The notes under the pieces were generated by a model. It had not been told where the DNA came from. It did not search any database and saw nothing but the letters and a program-made list of their open reading frames with translations. The position numbers and the translations under genes are program-made. Shown piece after piece: positions 53,344 through 62,281 of a stretch of 64,000 nucleotides of DNA (position 1 is the stretch's first letter; every line of letters starts with the position of its first letter). The stretch is from positions 1 to 64,000 of the forward strand of contig CALWIW010000002.1 in NCBI GenBank assembly GCA_944380855.1. Reading direction: 5' to 3'. Origin of the DNA: an uncultured Clostridia bacterium (GTDB taxonomy: Bacteria > Bacillota > Clostridia > Oscillospirales > Acutalibacteraceae).

Positions 53344-55023
53344 TTAAGCCTCATTGCTAAAAAGGTCGCCGTCATACCAGCTAATCTCGCCGTTCTCATA
53401 GGCCTGTGCAAAGCTCTTATCCTCAGGCTTTGTTCCGCCGTAGGTACGGTAATAAACGTCGGGCCACAGCATATCGCTGTTTGCAGAGGCACTGTCAACA
53501 TCAACCGTTGAATCCTCGCCGGGTCGAACCTTTCGGGCGATTACCGCGGTTCTGAAGTTCTCAAATTCGTAGGTACAGGTAGAAAGTGTTATCAGCTGGT
53601 CGTCCTCGTTTACGGTTACAGGTGTGTCGATTATTGAGCGTTCTCTCACATCGTAGACAAAATCGAGAAATTCCTCATCGGTATTAAAGCTGCCTGTAAG
53701 ATAATTGAAAAATTCGCCGTGACTTTCCAAAGCGTTGGTATGAATTACAGCTATTATTTTCCAGTCTGCATTCCATTCAGGGGTGTTAAAATGAATTACC
53801 GGTGCGGATTTGTAAAAATCTAAGTTTACATAAGGCGTACCGCTGCCGTCGGCAAAGCCTGTACCGTAATTTGCAAGATTGCCGAACATACTTCCGTCAT
53901 TCATGTGATGTCCGTGAAGTGTAATGTTTTTTGTGTCGAGTCCGGCATAGGAAGTCGGGTCGGTAAAAATGGAACCATAGCTGTCCCACTGTCCTTCATA
54001 GTTGTGGTTTAAATAATAAGGATTGGTGGTTCCCGCAGGGTCATCGGGGTGACAAAGAACAGGGTAGTCAATAACTGTATTATCTATGGAAATCCAACCG
54101 ATAATCTCGTCGTTTACCTCTTTAAGAGCTTCCCAGTTGTAATATGGTTCGGTGCTTTCTTCCTCGGTGCTGTCCTGAGAAGTGGTTGAAGTGGGACGGT
54201 TGTAGAAAATATCCTGAATAATGTTTTGACGTTTTGCATTTTGTGCAGGCATAATAACAAGCTCGTTTACAATCATTGAAACACATACAACGATTGTTGC
54301 CAATGCAACCAAAATAACTGATTTTCTTATAACCTCCCCGGGGCGGTCGCCCTTCCATGGAATATTTCTGCGGAAAAAACCTTGTTTCTTTTTTTTCTTC
54401 TCGGTGATTTCCGCGTTTTCGTTTTCTTCCATAGGATTTTCAGCAACGGCAGTTTCTTCAATAAAATCAACATTTGCTTTCACATTTTGTGTGTTCTCGT
54501 AAGCAAAGCCGTTTGGAAAAAGAAAATTGCTTCCGCGGAATTTGCCTAAAGCACAGGTAACGGCTTCGTAAATAAGGGTTGCTATATCTTTTTGTACTAA
54601 GGTTTCTCTTGGCAGAACCACAATTCTGGTATTGTAAATTGTGAAGCAAAAGCCCGAATGACCGCAGCCTAAATTATCAATAGAAAATACCTTTACATGG
54701 AATTTTTGCTGTCGGTCTTCCACCGGCAGAGAGTTTTTGTACCGAGTTTCCCAGTTCATAAGAATTTTTGAGAAAACCGTCGAAAAATAAGCACCGCAGG
54801 TGGTGTCCAAAGCGTTTGCGATTATTATAAGTTCAGGAGAAGCCGGATCGTTTACGCTGTATAAAATTGCCTCTTCAATTTTTGAGGTGCTTCTGTCAAC
54901 CTCTGTTTTATACGTAAGATGAATATCAAGCTTTGCAAGATTGCGTACAATGTTTCCGAGATTTTCATTAAGGCGGCGTATTTCTTCATTATCTCCCCGA
55001 ATTGAAAATAATTCACAGTTCAT
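53344..55023 (-). CDS. Class B sortase with N-terminal cytoplasmic domain
   Basis: ATG 55023 follows AAAAGGAGG. Residues 1-220 are a soluble domain with LIIIANALDTTCGAYFSTVF and GHSGFCFTIYNTRIVVLPRET, a MoaB/CinA-like pattern. A TM lies near 238-262. Outside is a Ser/Thr/Glu-rich stalk, then the sortase domain (about 300-530): WISIDNTVIDYPVL, catalytic His in TLHGHHM, Cys in LSTCTYEF and Arg in RTAVIARK. The length of 559 residues, against about 250 for ordinary SrtB, comes from the added N-terminal domain. Sortase B enzymes attach proteins to peptidoglycan or build pili. No LPxTG/NPxTG substrate gene was seen in the window. Confidence 0.85.
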   Translation of the reverse strand: MNCELFSIRGDNEEIRRLNENLGNIVRNLAKLDIHLTYKTEVDRSTSKIEEAILYSVNDPASPELIIIANALDTTCGAYFSTVFSKILMNWETRYKNSLPVEDRQQKFHVKVFSIDNLGCGHSGFCFTIYNTRIVVLPRETLVQKDIATLIYEAVTCALGKFRGSNFLFPNGFAYENTQNVKANVDFIEETAVAENPMEENENAEITEKKKKKQGFFRRNIPWKGDRPGEVIRKSVILVALATIVVCVSMIVNELVIMPAQNAKRQNIIQDIFYNRPTSTTSQDSTEEESTEPYYNWEALKEVNDEIIGWISIDNTVIDYPVLCHPDDPAGTTNPYYLNHNYEGQWDSYGSIFTDPTSYAGLDTKNITLHGHHMNDGSMFGNLANYGTGFADGSGTPYVNLDFYKSAPVIHFNTPEWNADWKIIAVIHTNALESHGEFFNYLTGSFNTDEEFLDFVYDVRERSIIDTPVTVNEDDQLITLSTCTYEFENFRTAVIARKVRPGEDSTVDVDSASANSDMLWPDVYYRTYGGTKPEDKSFAQAYENGEISWYDGDLFSNEA

Positions 55024-55058
55024 GTATTAAATATTCCTCCTTTTCATGTTTGGGTTTT

Positions 55059-56231
55059 TTAAGGCTCTATAACTGTAACCTTAAGGTCGGACAAAGCCTT
55101 TTCAATCATAGAATCAAAATCTGCCTTTTCTTCCGCCTGCTTAATGTATTTCAAAACCGGGCGGGTACGGGGGTGCTTTGGAGTAAATACGGTACAGCAA
55201 TCCTCGTAAGGCTCGATAGAGGTTTCAAAGGTATCTATTTTTCTGGAAATTGTGATTATCTCTTCCTTGTCCATACCGATAAGAGGGCGGAATACCAGCA
55301 TATCCGCCGCTTCGTCTGTGCAGGCAAGGGCGTGTATTGTCTGGCTTGCCACTTGTCCTAAGCTTTCTCCTGTTATAAGAGCGGTACAGTCGTTAGCCTC
55401 GGCAATTTTTGAAGAAATTTTCATCATCATTCTTCTCATTATTATTGTGAAAAGTTCTTCGGGACAACTGCTCTGAATAACCTCCTGAATTTCCGTGAAA
55501 GGAACGGTATACATTGTCATTCTTCCGCTGTAAAGGCTTACCTTTTTCAAAAGCTTTACAACCTTTTGTTCTGCTCTTTCACTGGTGTAGGGAGGGCTTG
55601 CAAAGTGAATTGCGGTAAGCTTTATTCCTCTTTTTGCCATCATCCATGCGGCTACCGGGGAGTCTATTCCTCCGCTTATGAGAATAGCGGCGTTTCCGCC
55701 TGTTCCCACCGGAATACCGCCGGCACCTCTTATTACGGAACCTCTTACATATGCCGCAAAGTCACGAACTTCAACTGTTACGGTGATGTCGGGGTTATGT
55801 ACGTCAACGGTAAGATGAGGAAATTTCTCCAAAATCTTTTCACCGGTGAAAGCACATATTTCCGGTGATTTGAGTGGAAATTTTTTGTCAGAACGCTTTG
55901 CTTCTACCTTAAAGGTGGAAGCGTCCTCAAGTTCCTCCTCAAGATATTCCAAAGCCTTTGAAACAATATCATCCATGTTTTTCTCACATACACAGGCACG
56001 TGAAAAAGCAACAATACCGAAGATTTTTTCTATTCTTGAGCTTACCTCGTCTAAATCCACATCATCGTAAATCGGTTCAACGTACAGTGTTGACTGAGCC
56101 GATGAGATTTTAAAAGCACCAAGGTCACGGAGATTGTTTTTAATATTTTTTTTGAGTATATCCTCAAATGTTCGTCTGTTTAAACCTTTTAAGGTGATTT
56201 CACCTAATTTAATCAAAATAATTTCTTTCAT
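55059..56231 (-). CDS. thiI: tRNA 4-thiouridine sulfurtransferase
   Basis: ATG 56231 follows AAAAGGAAAAG. The 390-residue protein has an N-terminal ferredoxin-like/THUMP region (LKLGEITLKGLNRR-type start). The PP-loop SGGIDSPVAAWMMAKRG lies near residue 185, and the C-terminal region has CTVFTPKHPRTRP. The rhodanese domain of E. coli ThiI is absent, as in most Firmicutes. It thiolates uridine 8 of tRNA and can serve thiamine synthesis. It lies directly downstream of the cysteine desulfurase gene that supplies its sulfur. Confidence 0.94.
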   Translation of the reverse strand: MKEIILIKLGEITLKGLNRRTFEDILKKNIKNNLRDLGAFKISSAQSTLYVEPIYDDVDLDEVSSRIEKIFGIVAFSRACVCEKNMDDIVSKALEYLEEELEDASTFKVEAKRSDKKFPLKSPEICAFTGEKILEKFPHLTVDVHNPDITVTVEVRDFAAYVRGSVIRGAGGIPVGTGGNAAILISGGIDSPVAAWMMAKRGIKLTAIHFASPPYTSERAEQKVVKLLKKVSLYSGRMTMYTVPFTEIQEVIQSSCPEELFTIIMRRMMMKISSKIAEANDCTALITGESLGQVASQTIHALACTDEAADMLVFRPLIGMDKEEIITISRKIDTFETSIEPYEDCCTVFTPKHPRTRPVLKYIKQAEEKADFDSMIEKALSDLKVTVIEP

Positions 56232-56269
56232 ACTCTTTTCCTTTTCTTTGTTTTATAATATATTTTGGA

Positions 56270-57403
56270 TTATTTTTTTCTTACGAGAGAATTACAGCCG
56301 GATATTATACCCTGTATAAGAGCGTCTGCGTCTTCTTTTGTGCTGTATTTTGAAAAACTTATTCTCAATGCACTGTCAATTCTTTGGTCGGATAGCCTCA
56401 TTGCCTTTAAAACATAGCTTTTCTGACCCTTTGCACAGGCACTTGAGCTTGAAACATAAACTCCGGTTGAAGCTAAAAAATGAAGCATTGTTTCGCTTTT
56501 TATTCCCAAAACTGAAAGATTTATTATGTAGGGCAAACAATCCTTCGGGGAATTAACCTCAACACCGTCAACTTTTAAAAGATTTTCCAAGGTATAATTT
56601 CGCAGGGCAACGACTTTATTATAATTATCATCTATTTCAAACATTGAAACAGCCGCTCCGAATCCGCAGATCAGCGGAACAGCCTCCGTACCCGGGCGGA
56701 TTTTTTTCTGCTGTTCTCCTCCGTGAATTAAGGGGAGAATTCTTACGCCTTTTCTTATGTATAAGGCTCCCACGCCCTTTGGTCCGTGTACCTTGTGGGC
56801 ACTGACGGTTATCATATCCGCACCAAGCTTTGATGCTTTAACAGGGATTTTGCCGTATGCCTGTACGCAGTCGGTGTGAAAAAGAGCAGGGGATTTTTTA
56901 CGCTTGATAATTTTTGCTATCCTGTCGGTTGGAAAAATGGCTCCGGTTTCATTGTTTACAGTCATTACAGAAACAAGGATTGTTTTTTCGTCTATAGCTT
57001 CATCAATATCTTTTATATTTATGTGTCCTTCGGCGTCGGGAAAGATTTTTACAATTTCAAAGCCATCTTTTTCAAGGCTTTGTGCAGTTTCCAAAACAGA
57101 ACTGTGTTCAACGGCAGAGATGACTATTTTGTTTCCTTTGCGTTTTGCGGCACGTGCAGCACCGATTATGGCTGTGTTGTTTGCTTCGGTTCCTCCGCTT
57201 GTAAAGAAAATTTCCTCGGGTGAAACGCCTAAGGATTTTGCAATAATATCTCTCGCTTTTTCTGTTTCTTCTTCGGCTTCCATTCCTTTGTTGTGTAAAG
57301 ATGAGGGGTTGCCGTATTTAACTGTCATCATTTCAAGTGTTTTTTCTGCCGCTTCACGGCAAACAGCAGTGGTAGCACTGTTGTCAAGATAATGTTCCGT
57401 CAT
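56270..57403 (-). CDS. iscS: Cysteine desulfurase
   Basis: ATG 57403 is chosen (CCGGAGGACAGGGATTAT before it); an in-frame TTG at 57424 precedes that site. The roughly 377-residue PLP enzyme has YLDNSATTAV, FFTSGGTEANNTAI, HTDCVQAYGKIPV, the PLP lysine in SAHKVHGPKGVGAL, and the catalytic Cys in SSSSACAKG. It is of the IscS/NifS type, close to the YrvO/NifZ forms that pair with ThiI or MnmA. With thiI downstream it probably feeds tRNA thiolation rather than general Fe-S assembly; no iscU is nearby. Confidence 0.92.
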   Translation of the reverse strand: MTEHYLDNSATTAVCREAAEKTLEMMTVKYGNPSSLHNKGMEAEEETEKARDIIAKSLGVSPEEIFFTSGGTEANNTAIIGAARAAKRKGNKIVISAVEHSSVLETAQSLEKDGFEIVKIFPDAEGHINIKDIDEAIDEKTILVSVMTVNNETGAIFPTDRIAKIIKRKKSPALFHTDCVQAYGKIPVKASKLGADMITVSAHKVHGPKGVGALYIRKGVRILPLIHGGEQQKKIRPGTEAVPLICGFGAAVSMFEIDDNYNKVVALRNYTLENLLKVDGVEVNSPKDCLPYIINLSVLGIKSETMLHFLASTGVYVSSSSACAKGQKSYVLKAMRLSDQRIDSALRISFSKYSTKEDADALIQGIISGCNSLVRKK

Positions 57404-57424
57404 ATAATCCCTGTCCTCCGGCAA

Positions 57425-57734
57425 AATGTTATTACCCTTTATTATACATCAAATTAGTAAAAATGAAAATAGGTAAGTAATAAAATACAAATATTTTGAA
57501 ATAATATGTAAAAATTGCTCTCTTCAGCATAGGAACTATTATTATTTAAACACAAAAATTTTATGCTTTTTCTGTGACGGAGAAAAAAACAAAAGGTGAG
57601 AGAATGTTGAATTAATAATTTTAGTAAATACATTTATCTTGTCCGTATTTATATGAACTTAAACGAGAAAATGTATATAAAGCCTTGAATTGTAAGGGTT
57701 TATGTAATATCATAGAGAAAGAATAGTTTCTTAT
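57425..57734. other. Divergent intergenic region
   Basis: About 310 AT-rich bases without genes. On the minus strand TATAAT (57446-57441) with a weak -35 faces iscS-thiI. On the plus strand TTGAAT-17-TATCAT (57685-57713) faces the AI-2E family gene. Nothing else is recognised. Confidence 0.6.
57685..57713 (+). promoter_or_regulatory. Sigma-A promoter of the second AI-2E family gene
   Basis: TTGAAT (57685-57690) and TATCAT (57708-57713) separated by 17 bases, ending 22 bases before the ATG. Confidence 0.6.
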
Positions 57735-58946
57735 ATGGAGTTGTTACAATTGAAGGATAAAAAGTTTAAAAATGTTATTTTATGGATAACATATGCGGTA
57801 TTGCTTTTATTTATAATGCTTAATTTTGGTACGGTTTGGGCCATAGCAACTAAACTGTTTTCCATAATGACGCCTTTTATATACGGCTTTTTGCTGGCGT
57901 ATATTTTAAATTTTATTATGGTGTTTTTTCAGTCAAAGGTATTTTGTAAAATCGGAGAAAAGAACAGGAGTCTTAGAGGTCTTCAAAAATCTGTTTCCCT
58001 TATTTGTACATATCTTGTGGCTTTTGGCATAGTGACTTTTCTTGTGGCTATTTTGGCACCTCAGGTGTCAAAAAGCTTTGAGTCTCTATATTTAAATATG
58101 AAGGACTACCTGAAAGGTGCTGAGGAAACTCTTAACGAAGTTCTAAAATTTCTTGACAACACTTTTGGGCTTAATCTCATTTCTGAAAATCAAATTAACA
58201 AATTTATTGAAAATGTGGTTTCACTGTTTACCGGCAGTGATATTAAGGGATTCTATAAACAGATTTTCGATATGATTTTCCCAGCCGCTATCAGTACGGC
58301 TTCAAATATTTACAACTGGTTTATAGCTATAATCGTATCGGTATATTTCCTTGCCTGCAAGGAAAGGCTTTGCAAGCAGATAAAAGCAATTTCCTATGCC
58401 TATATGCCGGAAAAGGTTCTGCGTAAGTCTATTGAAATTGTCAATGTGTCCAACAATATGTGCGGAAGATTTTTAATAGGAAAAATTGTGGACTCTATAA
58501 TTATAGGAATTTTATGTTTTATAGGCATGAGTATTTTCAGGTTTGAATATGCTCCTCTTATAAGCGTTATTGTAGGCTTTACAAATGTAATTCCTGTTTT
58601 CGGTCCTTTTATAGGAGCTATACCCAGTGCTTTTCTGCTTTTGCTTGTTGACCCGGTTCAGTGCTTCTGGTTTGTAATATTTATTATAGTTTTGCAGCAG
58701 CTTGACGGAAATGTAATCGGTCCGAAAATTTTGGGAAATCAAATTGGTATTTCCGGATTTTGGATTATGTTCAGCGTTTTGGTGGGCGGAGGACTTTTCG
58801 GTGTGCCGGGAATGATTCTTGGCGTTCCCGTTTTTGCGGTAATCTATGACCTTTTGGGCAAAAACGTAAAATACAGGCTGAAAAATATGGTTGTAAACAG
58901 AGGACTGGAAAAAGAAAGCCAGGATAAAAACAATAAAGAAAAATAA
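57735..58946 (+). CDS. AI-2E family transporter (UPF0118), copy 2
   Basis: ATG 57735 has only a weak ribosome-binding site; TTG 57750 is an alternative. The 403-residue protein has the same layout as the copy at 29575-30993: an N-terminal TM pair (FSIMTPFIYGFLLAYILNFIM), a central amphipathic region, and C-terminal TMs with FRFEYAPLISVIVGFTNVIPVFGPFIGA and LGNQIGISGFWIMFSVLVGGGLFGVPGMILGVPV. It lacks the long charged tail of copy 1. The transported substrate is unknown. Confidence 0.88.
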   Translation: MELLQLKDKKFKNVILWITYAVLLLFIMLNFGTVWAIATKLFSIMTPFIYGFLLAYILNFIMVFFQSKVFCKIGEKNRSLRGLQKSVSLICTYLVAFGIVTFLVAILAPQVSKSFESLYLNMKDYLKGAEETLNEVLKFLDNTFGLNLISENQINKFIENVVSLFTGSDIKGFYKQIFDMIFPAAISTASNIYNWFIAIIVSVYFLACKERLCKQIKAISYAYMPEKVLRKSIEIVNVSNNMCGRFLIGKIVDSIIIGILCFIGMSIFRFEYAPLISVIVGFTNVIPVFGPFIGAIPSAFLLLLVDPVQCFWFVIFIIVLQQLDGNVIGPKILGNQIGISGFWIMFSVLVGGGLFGVPGMILGVPVFAVIYDLLGKNVKYRLKNMVVNRGLEKESQDKNNKEK

Positions 58947-58958
58947 TTAAATAAATCG

Positions 58959-58987
58959 TTGACAAAGATAATTTTTTATGATATCAT
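58959..58987 (+). promoter_or_regulatory. Strong sigma-A promoter of the his operon
   Basis: Consensus TTGACA (58959-58964) and TATCAT (58982-58987) with a 17-base spacer. Transcription would begin near 58994, inside the palindrome described next, leaving a leader of about 75 nt. Confidence 0.8.
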
Positions 58988-59009
58988 GTTAGCACGCTAA
59001 AGTGATAAC
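58988..59009 (+). promoter_or_regulatory. Palindromic operator candidate at the his start site
   Basis: TTAGCAC and GTGATAA form an inverted repeat (6 of 7 positions) with spacer GCTAAA, overlapping a smaller TTAGC-AC-GCTAA palindrome. It covers the predicted transcription start, the place for a repressor. A TrpR-family HisR/YerC-type regulator is a possible binder (inference). It is not a CIRCE element. Confidence 0.5.
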
Positions 59010-59068
59010 AGCTTATTGTGTTGTCTTTCAATTTGATAATAGATTAATAAATATTCAGGAGAAGGTAT

Positions 59069-60259
59069 ATGAAAAAATATATGATGATAACTCCCGAGGG
59101 AACTAAGGATTTTCTTTTTGAAGAATGTAATGTGTTTGACGGTATTTGCGACAAAATTCAAAACGTTTTTGAGGATTTCGGCTACAGAAAGGTTATAACT
59201 CCCGGCGTTGAGTTTTTCGATTTGTTTTCCTCGGAAAGCTGGGGTATTCCTCAGGAGGATATGTTTAAAGCTGCCGACAGCAAGGGAAGAATTCTTGTTA
59301 TGCGTCCGGATTCAACTTTGCCTATTGCGAGAATGGCGGCAACAAGACTTAAAAACCATACTTTGCCTGTAAGGCTTTATTACAGACAGGCGATTTATCA
59401 GAACAAGCCCTCACTTATGGGAAAAAGCTGCGAGGTTTTGCAGATGGGTGTGGAGCTTTTGGGAGCAGTGGGAAAATGTGCTGATTTGGACATTATTTCT
59501 GCGGCGGTGGAGAGCCTTTCTTCTGTATTTGAGGATTTCAGAATTGAAATAGGTCATGCGGGACTGTTTAAGGTACTTTCCGACAATCTCAATGTTTCAG
59601 AGGAAATCAGAGAGGATATAAGAATTGCCATTGAAAGCAAAAATTATCCCGCACTTAACGATATTCTTGACGGACTTGAGGACAGCCTCAGCGTAAAGGC
59701 TATGAGAATTTTACCCAAGCTTTTCGGAGGCATTGAGGTTTTGGAGCAGGCTCTGGAAATGGAGGAGTTATCTCCGGCAAAAGAAGAGCTGAATTACATA
59801 ATGGATTTGTACCGCGGTCTTTGCGAACTGGGCTACGGCGATAAAATTACAATAGATTTGGGACTTGTTCAGAGAAACGATTACTACAGCGGAATAGTTT
59901 TTTCCGGATATGTGGACGGAAGCGGAGCGGCTATCCTTTCCGGCGGCAGATATGACACACTGCTTGATAATTTCTCAGTTCCCATGGGTGCCGCAGGTTT
60001 TGCGTTAAATATTGACGAAATGGCACAGGTTAAGTTCAAGTCCGGATTTTTCGAGCCGTCAATGCCATCTCAGGTTCTTGTTTTTGCTGAGAAGGGATAT
60101 GAGGTTGAAGCGGTTAAATATGCCCGTTCCCTGAGAAAAACAGGAGTAAAGGCAGAGCTTTCCGCTTTTGAGAAAGAGGAAGAGGCGGTTAAATACGCCA
60201 AGGCAGGAAACATCGGAAAAGTAATAAAAGTAAGCGAAGATATAACGGAGATTAAATAA
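59069..60259 (+). CDS. hisZ: ATP phosphoribosyltransferase regulatory subunit
   Basis: ATG 59069 follows TCAGGAGAAGG. The 396-residue protein resembles class II histidyl-tRNA synthetases: ITPEGTKDFLFEE, a RPDSTLPIARMAATRL strand, YRQAIYQNKP and GGRYDTLLDNF. It lacks the aminoacylation-specific residues, as HisZ does. It forms a hetero-octamer with the short HisG encoded next and is required for its activity and feedback control. Stop and next start overlap (TAATG). Confidence 0.92.
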   Translation: MKKYMMITPEGTKDFLFEECNVFDGICDKIQNVFEDFGYRKVITPGVEFFDLFSSESWGIPQEDMFKAADSKGRILVMRPDSTLPIARMAATRLKNHTLPVRLYYRQAIYQNKPSLMGKSCEVLQMGVELLGAVGKCADLDIISAAVESLSSVFEDFRIEIGHAGLFKVLSDNLNVSEEIREDIRIAIESKNYPALNDILDGLEDSLSVKAMRILPKLFGGIEVLEQALEMEELSPAKEELNYIMDLYRGLCELGYGDKITIDLGLVQRNDYYSGIVFSGYVDGSGAAILSGGRYDTLLDNFSVPMGAAGFALNIDEMAQVKFKSGFFEPSMPSQVLVFAEKGYEVEAVKYARSLRKTGVKAELSAFEKEEEAVKYAKAGNIGKVIKVSEDITEIK

Positions 60260-60891
60260 TGAAACCACTTAGAATTGCACTTACAAAGGGCAGACTTGAA
60301 AAATCAACCATAGCTCTTTTTGAAGCTATCGGATACGACTGCTCACAGGTTATAAATAAAGGCAGACGCCTTATTCTTCCTATAGGAAACGGAGAAATTG
60401 AGGTTGTTTTGGCAAAGGCGGCAGACGTAATTACATATGTTGAACACGGCGTATGCGATTTGGGCGTTGTGGGAAAAGATACAATTTTGGAGCAGGGCAG
60501 AATTTTTTACGAGCTTCTTGATTTAGGCTTCGGAAAATGCCGTTTTGCTCTTGCCGCACCGAAGGGAAAGGATTTTTACCACGGCTATGCGGAAAAGACC
60601 ATAGCCACTAAATATCCAAACGTTACAAAAAGCTTTTTTGAGAAAAAGGGCATGGACGTAAGAATTATAAAAATAGAGGGTTCCGTGGAGCTTGCTCCCC
60701 TTGTTGGACTTTCCGACGGAATTGTGGATATAGTTGAAACAGGCTCTACACTTAAGGAAAACGGACTTGAGGTTATTGAGGACGTTGTTCCTGTTTCCGC
60801 AAGGCTTATTGCGAATATTGCAAGTTTAAAGCTTAGAAAACAGGAGATAGAAGGTCTTGTTGACAGGATAAAGGAGGAGATTTCCAAATGA
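60259..60891 (+). CDS. hisG: ATP phosphoribosyltransferase, short form
   Basis: ATG 60259 overlaps the hisZ stop by one base. The 210-residue short-form catalytic subunit has LRIALTKGRLEKST, VLAKAADVITYVEHGVCDLGVVGKD, and the PRPP loop GIVDIVETGSTLKENGL. It lacks the C-terminal regulatory domain of long HisG and so needs HisZ. It condenses ATP and PRPP, the first step of histidine synthesis. Its TGA overlaps the hisD ATG. Confidence 0.95.
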   Translation: MKPLRIALTKGRLEKSTIALFEAIGYDCSQVINKGRRLILPIGNGEIEVVLAKAADVITYVEHGVCDLGVVGKDTILEQGRIFYELLDLGFGKCRFALAAPKGKDFYHGYAEKTIATKYPNVTKSFFEKKGMDVRIIKIEGSVELAPLVGLSDGIVDIVETGSTLKENGLEVIEDVVPVSARLIANIASLKLRKQEIEGLVDRIKEEISK

Positions 60892-62177
60892 TACCAAAGG
60901 TCATTGCCGACGGCAAAAAGGAATATGACTTTATAAAAGAACTGAAGCTGAGGTCGGAAAATTCCGACAAGGACGTTGTGCCTGTAGTTTCGGAAATTAT
61001 AAATAATGTAAGAGAAAAGGGCGACAAGGCGGTATACGATTACACCGTAAAGTTTGACGGAAAAGCCCCTGAAAAAACTGAGATTACAAGAGAAGAAATA
61101 GAAGAGCTTATCAAGGACTGCGAGCCTAAATTTTTGGAAGCTATTACAAAGGCGGCGGAAAATATTAAGGATTTCCACGCAAGGCAGGTTCAGCAAAGCT
61201 GGCTTACCACCAAGGAAAACGGGGTTATTATGGGTCAGCGAGTGAGAGGACTTAAAAGAGTGGGAATTTATGTTCCGGGCGGCACAGCGGCTTATCCGTC
61301 CTCTGTCCTTATGAATGCAATTCCTGCAAAGCTTGCGGGAGTTGAGGAGGTTATAATGGTTACTCCTCCCTGCAAGGACGGCAAGCCAAACCCCAACATA
61401 ATGGCGGCGGCAAAAATCGCAGGAGTTGACAGAATTTTCCTTATGGGCGGTGCCCAGGCAGTGGCGGCTTTGGCTTACGGTACGGAAACAGTACCAAAGG
61501 TTGACAAAATTGTTGGTCCGGGAAATATTTTTGTAGCCACTGCAAAGAAGCTTTTTTACGGAGTTGTTGATATAGACATGATTGCAGGACCAAGTGAAAT
61601 TCTGATTGTGGCTGACAAAACCGCAAATCCGAAATTCCTTGCCGCAGACCTTATGAGCCAGGCGGAACACGACAGACTTGCTTCCTCAATCCTTCTTACA
61701 ACCAGCGATGAAATTGCTGTTGAAACTGAAAAAGAGGTTTTAAGACAGGTTCAGAAGCTTTCCAGAAAGGATATTATCGAATATTCCCTTTCAAACTTCG
61801 GAGCTATAATTGTTTGCAGCGATATGGCTCAGGCTGTTGACTTTGCAAACGAGCTTGCACCGGAGCACTTGGAGGTTTGCTGTGAAAATCCAATGGAGTA
61901 TGTGGGCAAGCTTCACAATGCAGGTTCGGTATTTTTGGGAAATTACAGTCCCGAGCCTTTGGGTGATTATTTTGCAGGCCCTAACCACGTGCTTCCCACC
62001 AGCGGAACGGCAAGATTTTTCTCACCCCTTTCCGTTGACAGCTTTGTTAAAAAGTCAAGCTTTATTTACTACACAGAGGACGCTCTGAAAAAAGACGCCG
62101 AGCTTATAGAGGAATTTGCGAAAAAAGAGGGACTTACCGCTCACGCAAACAGCATTACAGTCAGATTTGAAGATTGA
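60888..62177 (+). CDS. hisD: Histidinol dehydrogenase
   Basis: ATG 60888 overlaps the hisG stop by four bases behind AAAGGAGGAG. The 429-residue protein has VPGGTAAYPSSVLMNAIPAKLAGV, MGGAQAVAALAYGTETV, DMIAGPSEILIVAD, SQAEHDRLASS with the zinc His/catalytic region, ELAPEHLEVCCEN, and GPNHVLPTSGTARF. It oxidises L-histidinol to L-histidine in two NAD-dependent steps. Confidence 0.96.
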   Translation: MIPKVIADGKKEYDFIKELKLRSENSDKDVVPVVSEIINNVREKGDKAVYDYTVKFDGKAPEKTEITREEIEELIKDCEPKFLEAITKAAENIKDFHARQVQQSWLTTKENGVIMGQRVRGLKRVGIYVPGGTAAYPSSVLMNAIPAKLAGVEEVIMVTPPCKDGKPNPNIMAAAKIAGVDRIFLMGGAQAVAALAYGTETVPKVDKIVGPGNIFVATAKKLFYGVVDIDMIAGPSEILIVADKTANPKFLAADLMSQAEHDRLASSILLTTSDEIAVETEKEVLRQVQKLSRKDIIEYSLSNFGAIIVCSDMAQAVDFANELAPEHLEVCCENPMEYVGKLHNAGSVFLGNYSPEPLGDYFAGPNHVLPTSGTARFFSPLSVDSFVKKSSFIYYTEDALKKDAELIEEFAKKEGLTAHANSITVRFED

Positions 62178-62189
62178 TTTTAAATTTAT

Positions 62190-62240
62190 CCCGGCAGGCA
62201 GTTGCTTTGGAAAGTGTTTTTCCTGCCGGGTTTCTTTTTA
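62190..62240 (+). terminator. Internal terminator between hisD and hisC
   Basis: CCCGGCAGG (62190-62198) pairs with CCTGCCGGG (62222-62230) over a 23-base loop, followed by TTTCTTTTTATT. It is a strong Rho-independent terminator inside the his cluster, so hisC and later genes need read-through or their own promoter. Confidence 0.8.
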
Positions 62241-62281
62241 TTCAATAGAAGCGACATTCAAAAAATACGAAGGTGATATAA

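Noticed and set aside
58988..59009. CIRCE/HrcA operator at the his promoter
   Set aside because: The left half resembles TTAGCAC, but the spacer is wrong and the GAGTGCTAA right half is missing. No heat-shock gene follows.
58994..59068. T-box leader upstream of hisZ
   Set aside because: The leader is about 75 nt, with no room for stem I and an antiterminator, and no terminator precedes hisZ.
60585..61670. 361-codon minus-strand ORF opposite hisG/hisD
   Set aside because: The protein is Cys/His/Asn-rich low-quality sequence, and hisG and hisD on the plus strand are unmistakable. It is a reverse-strand shadow.
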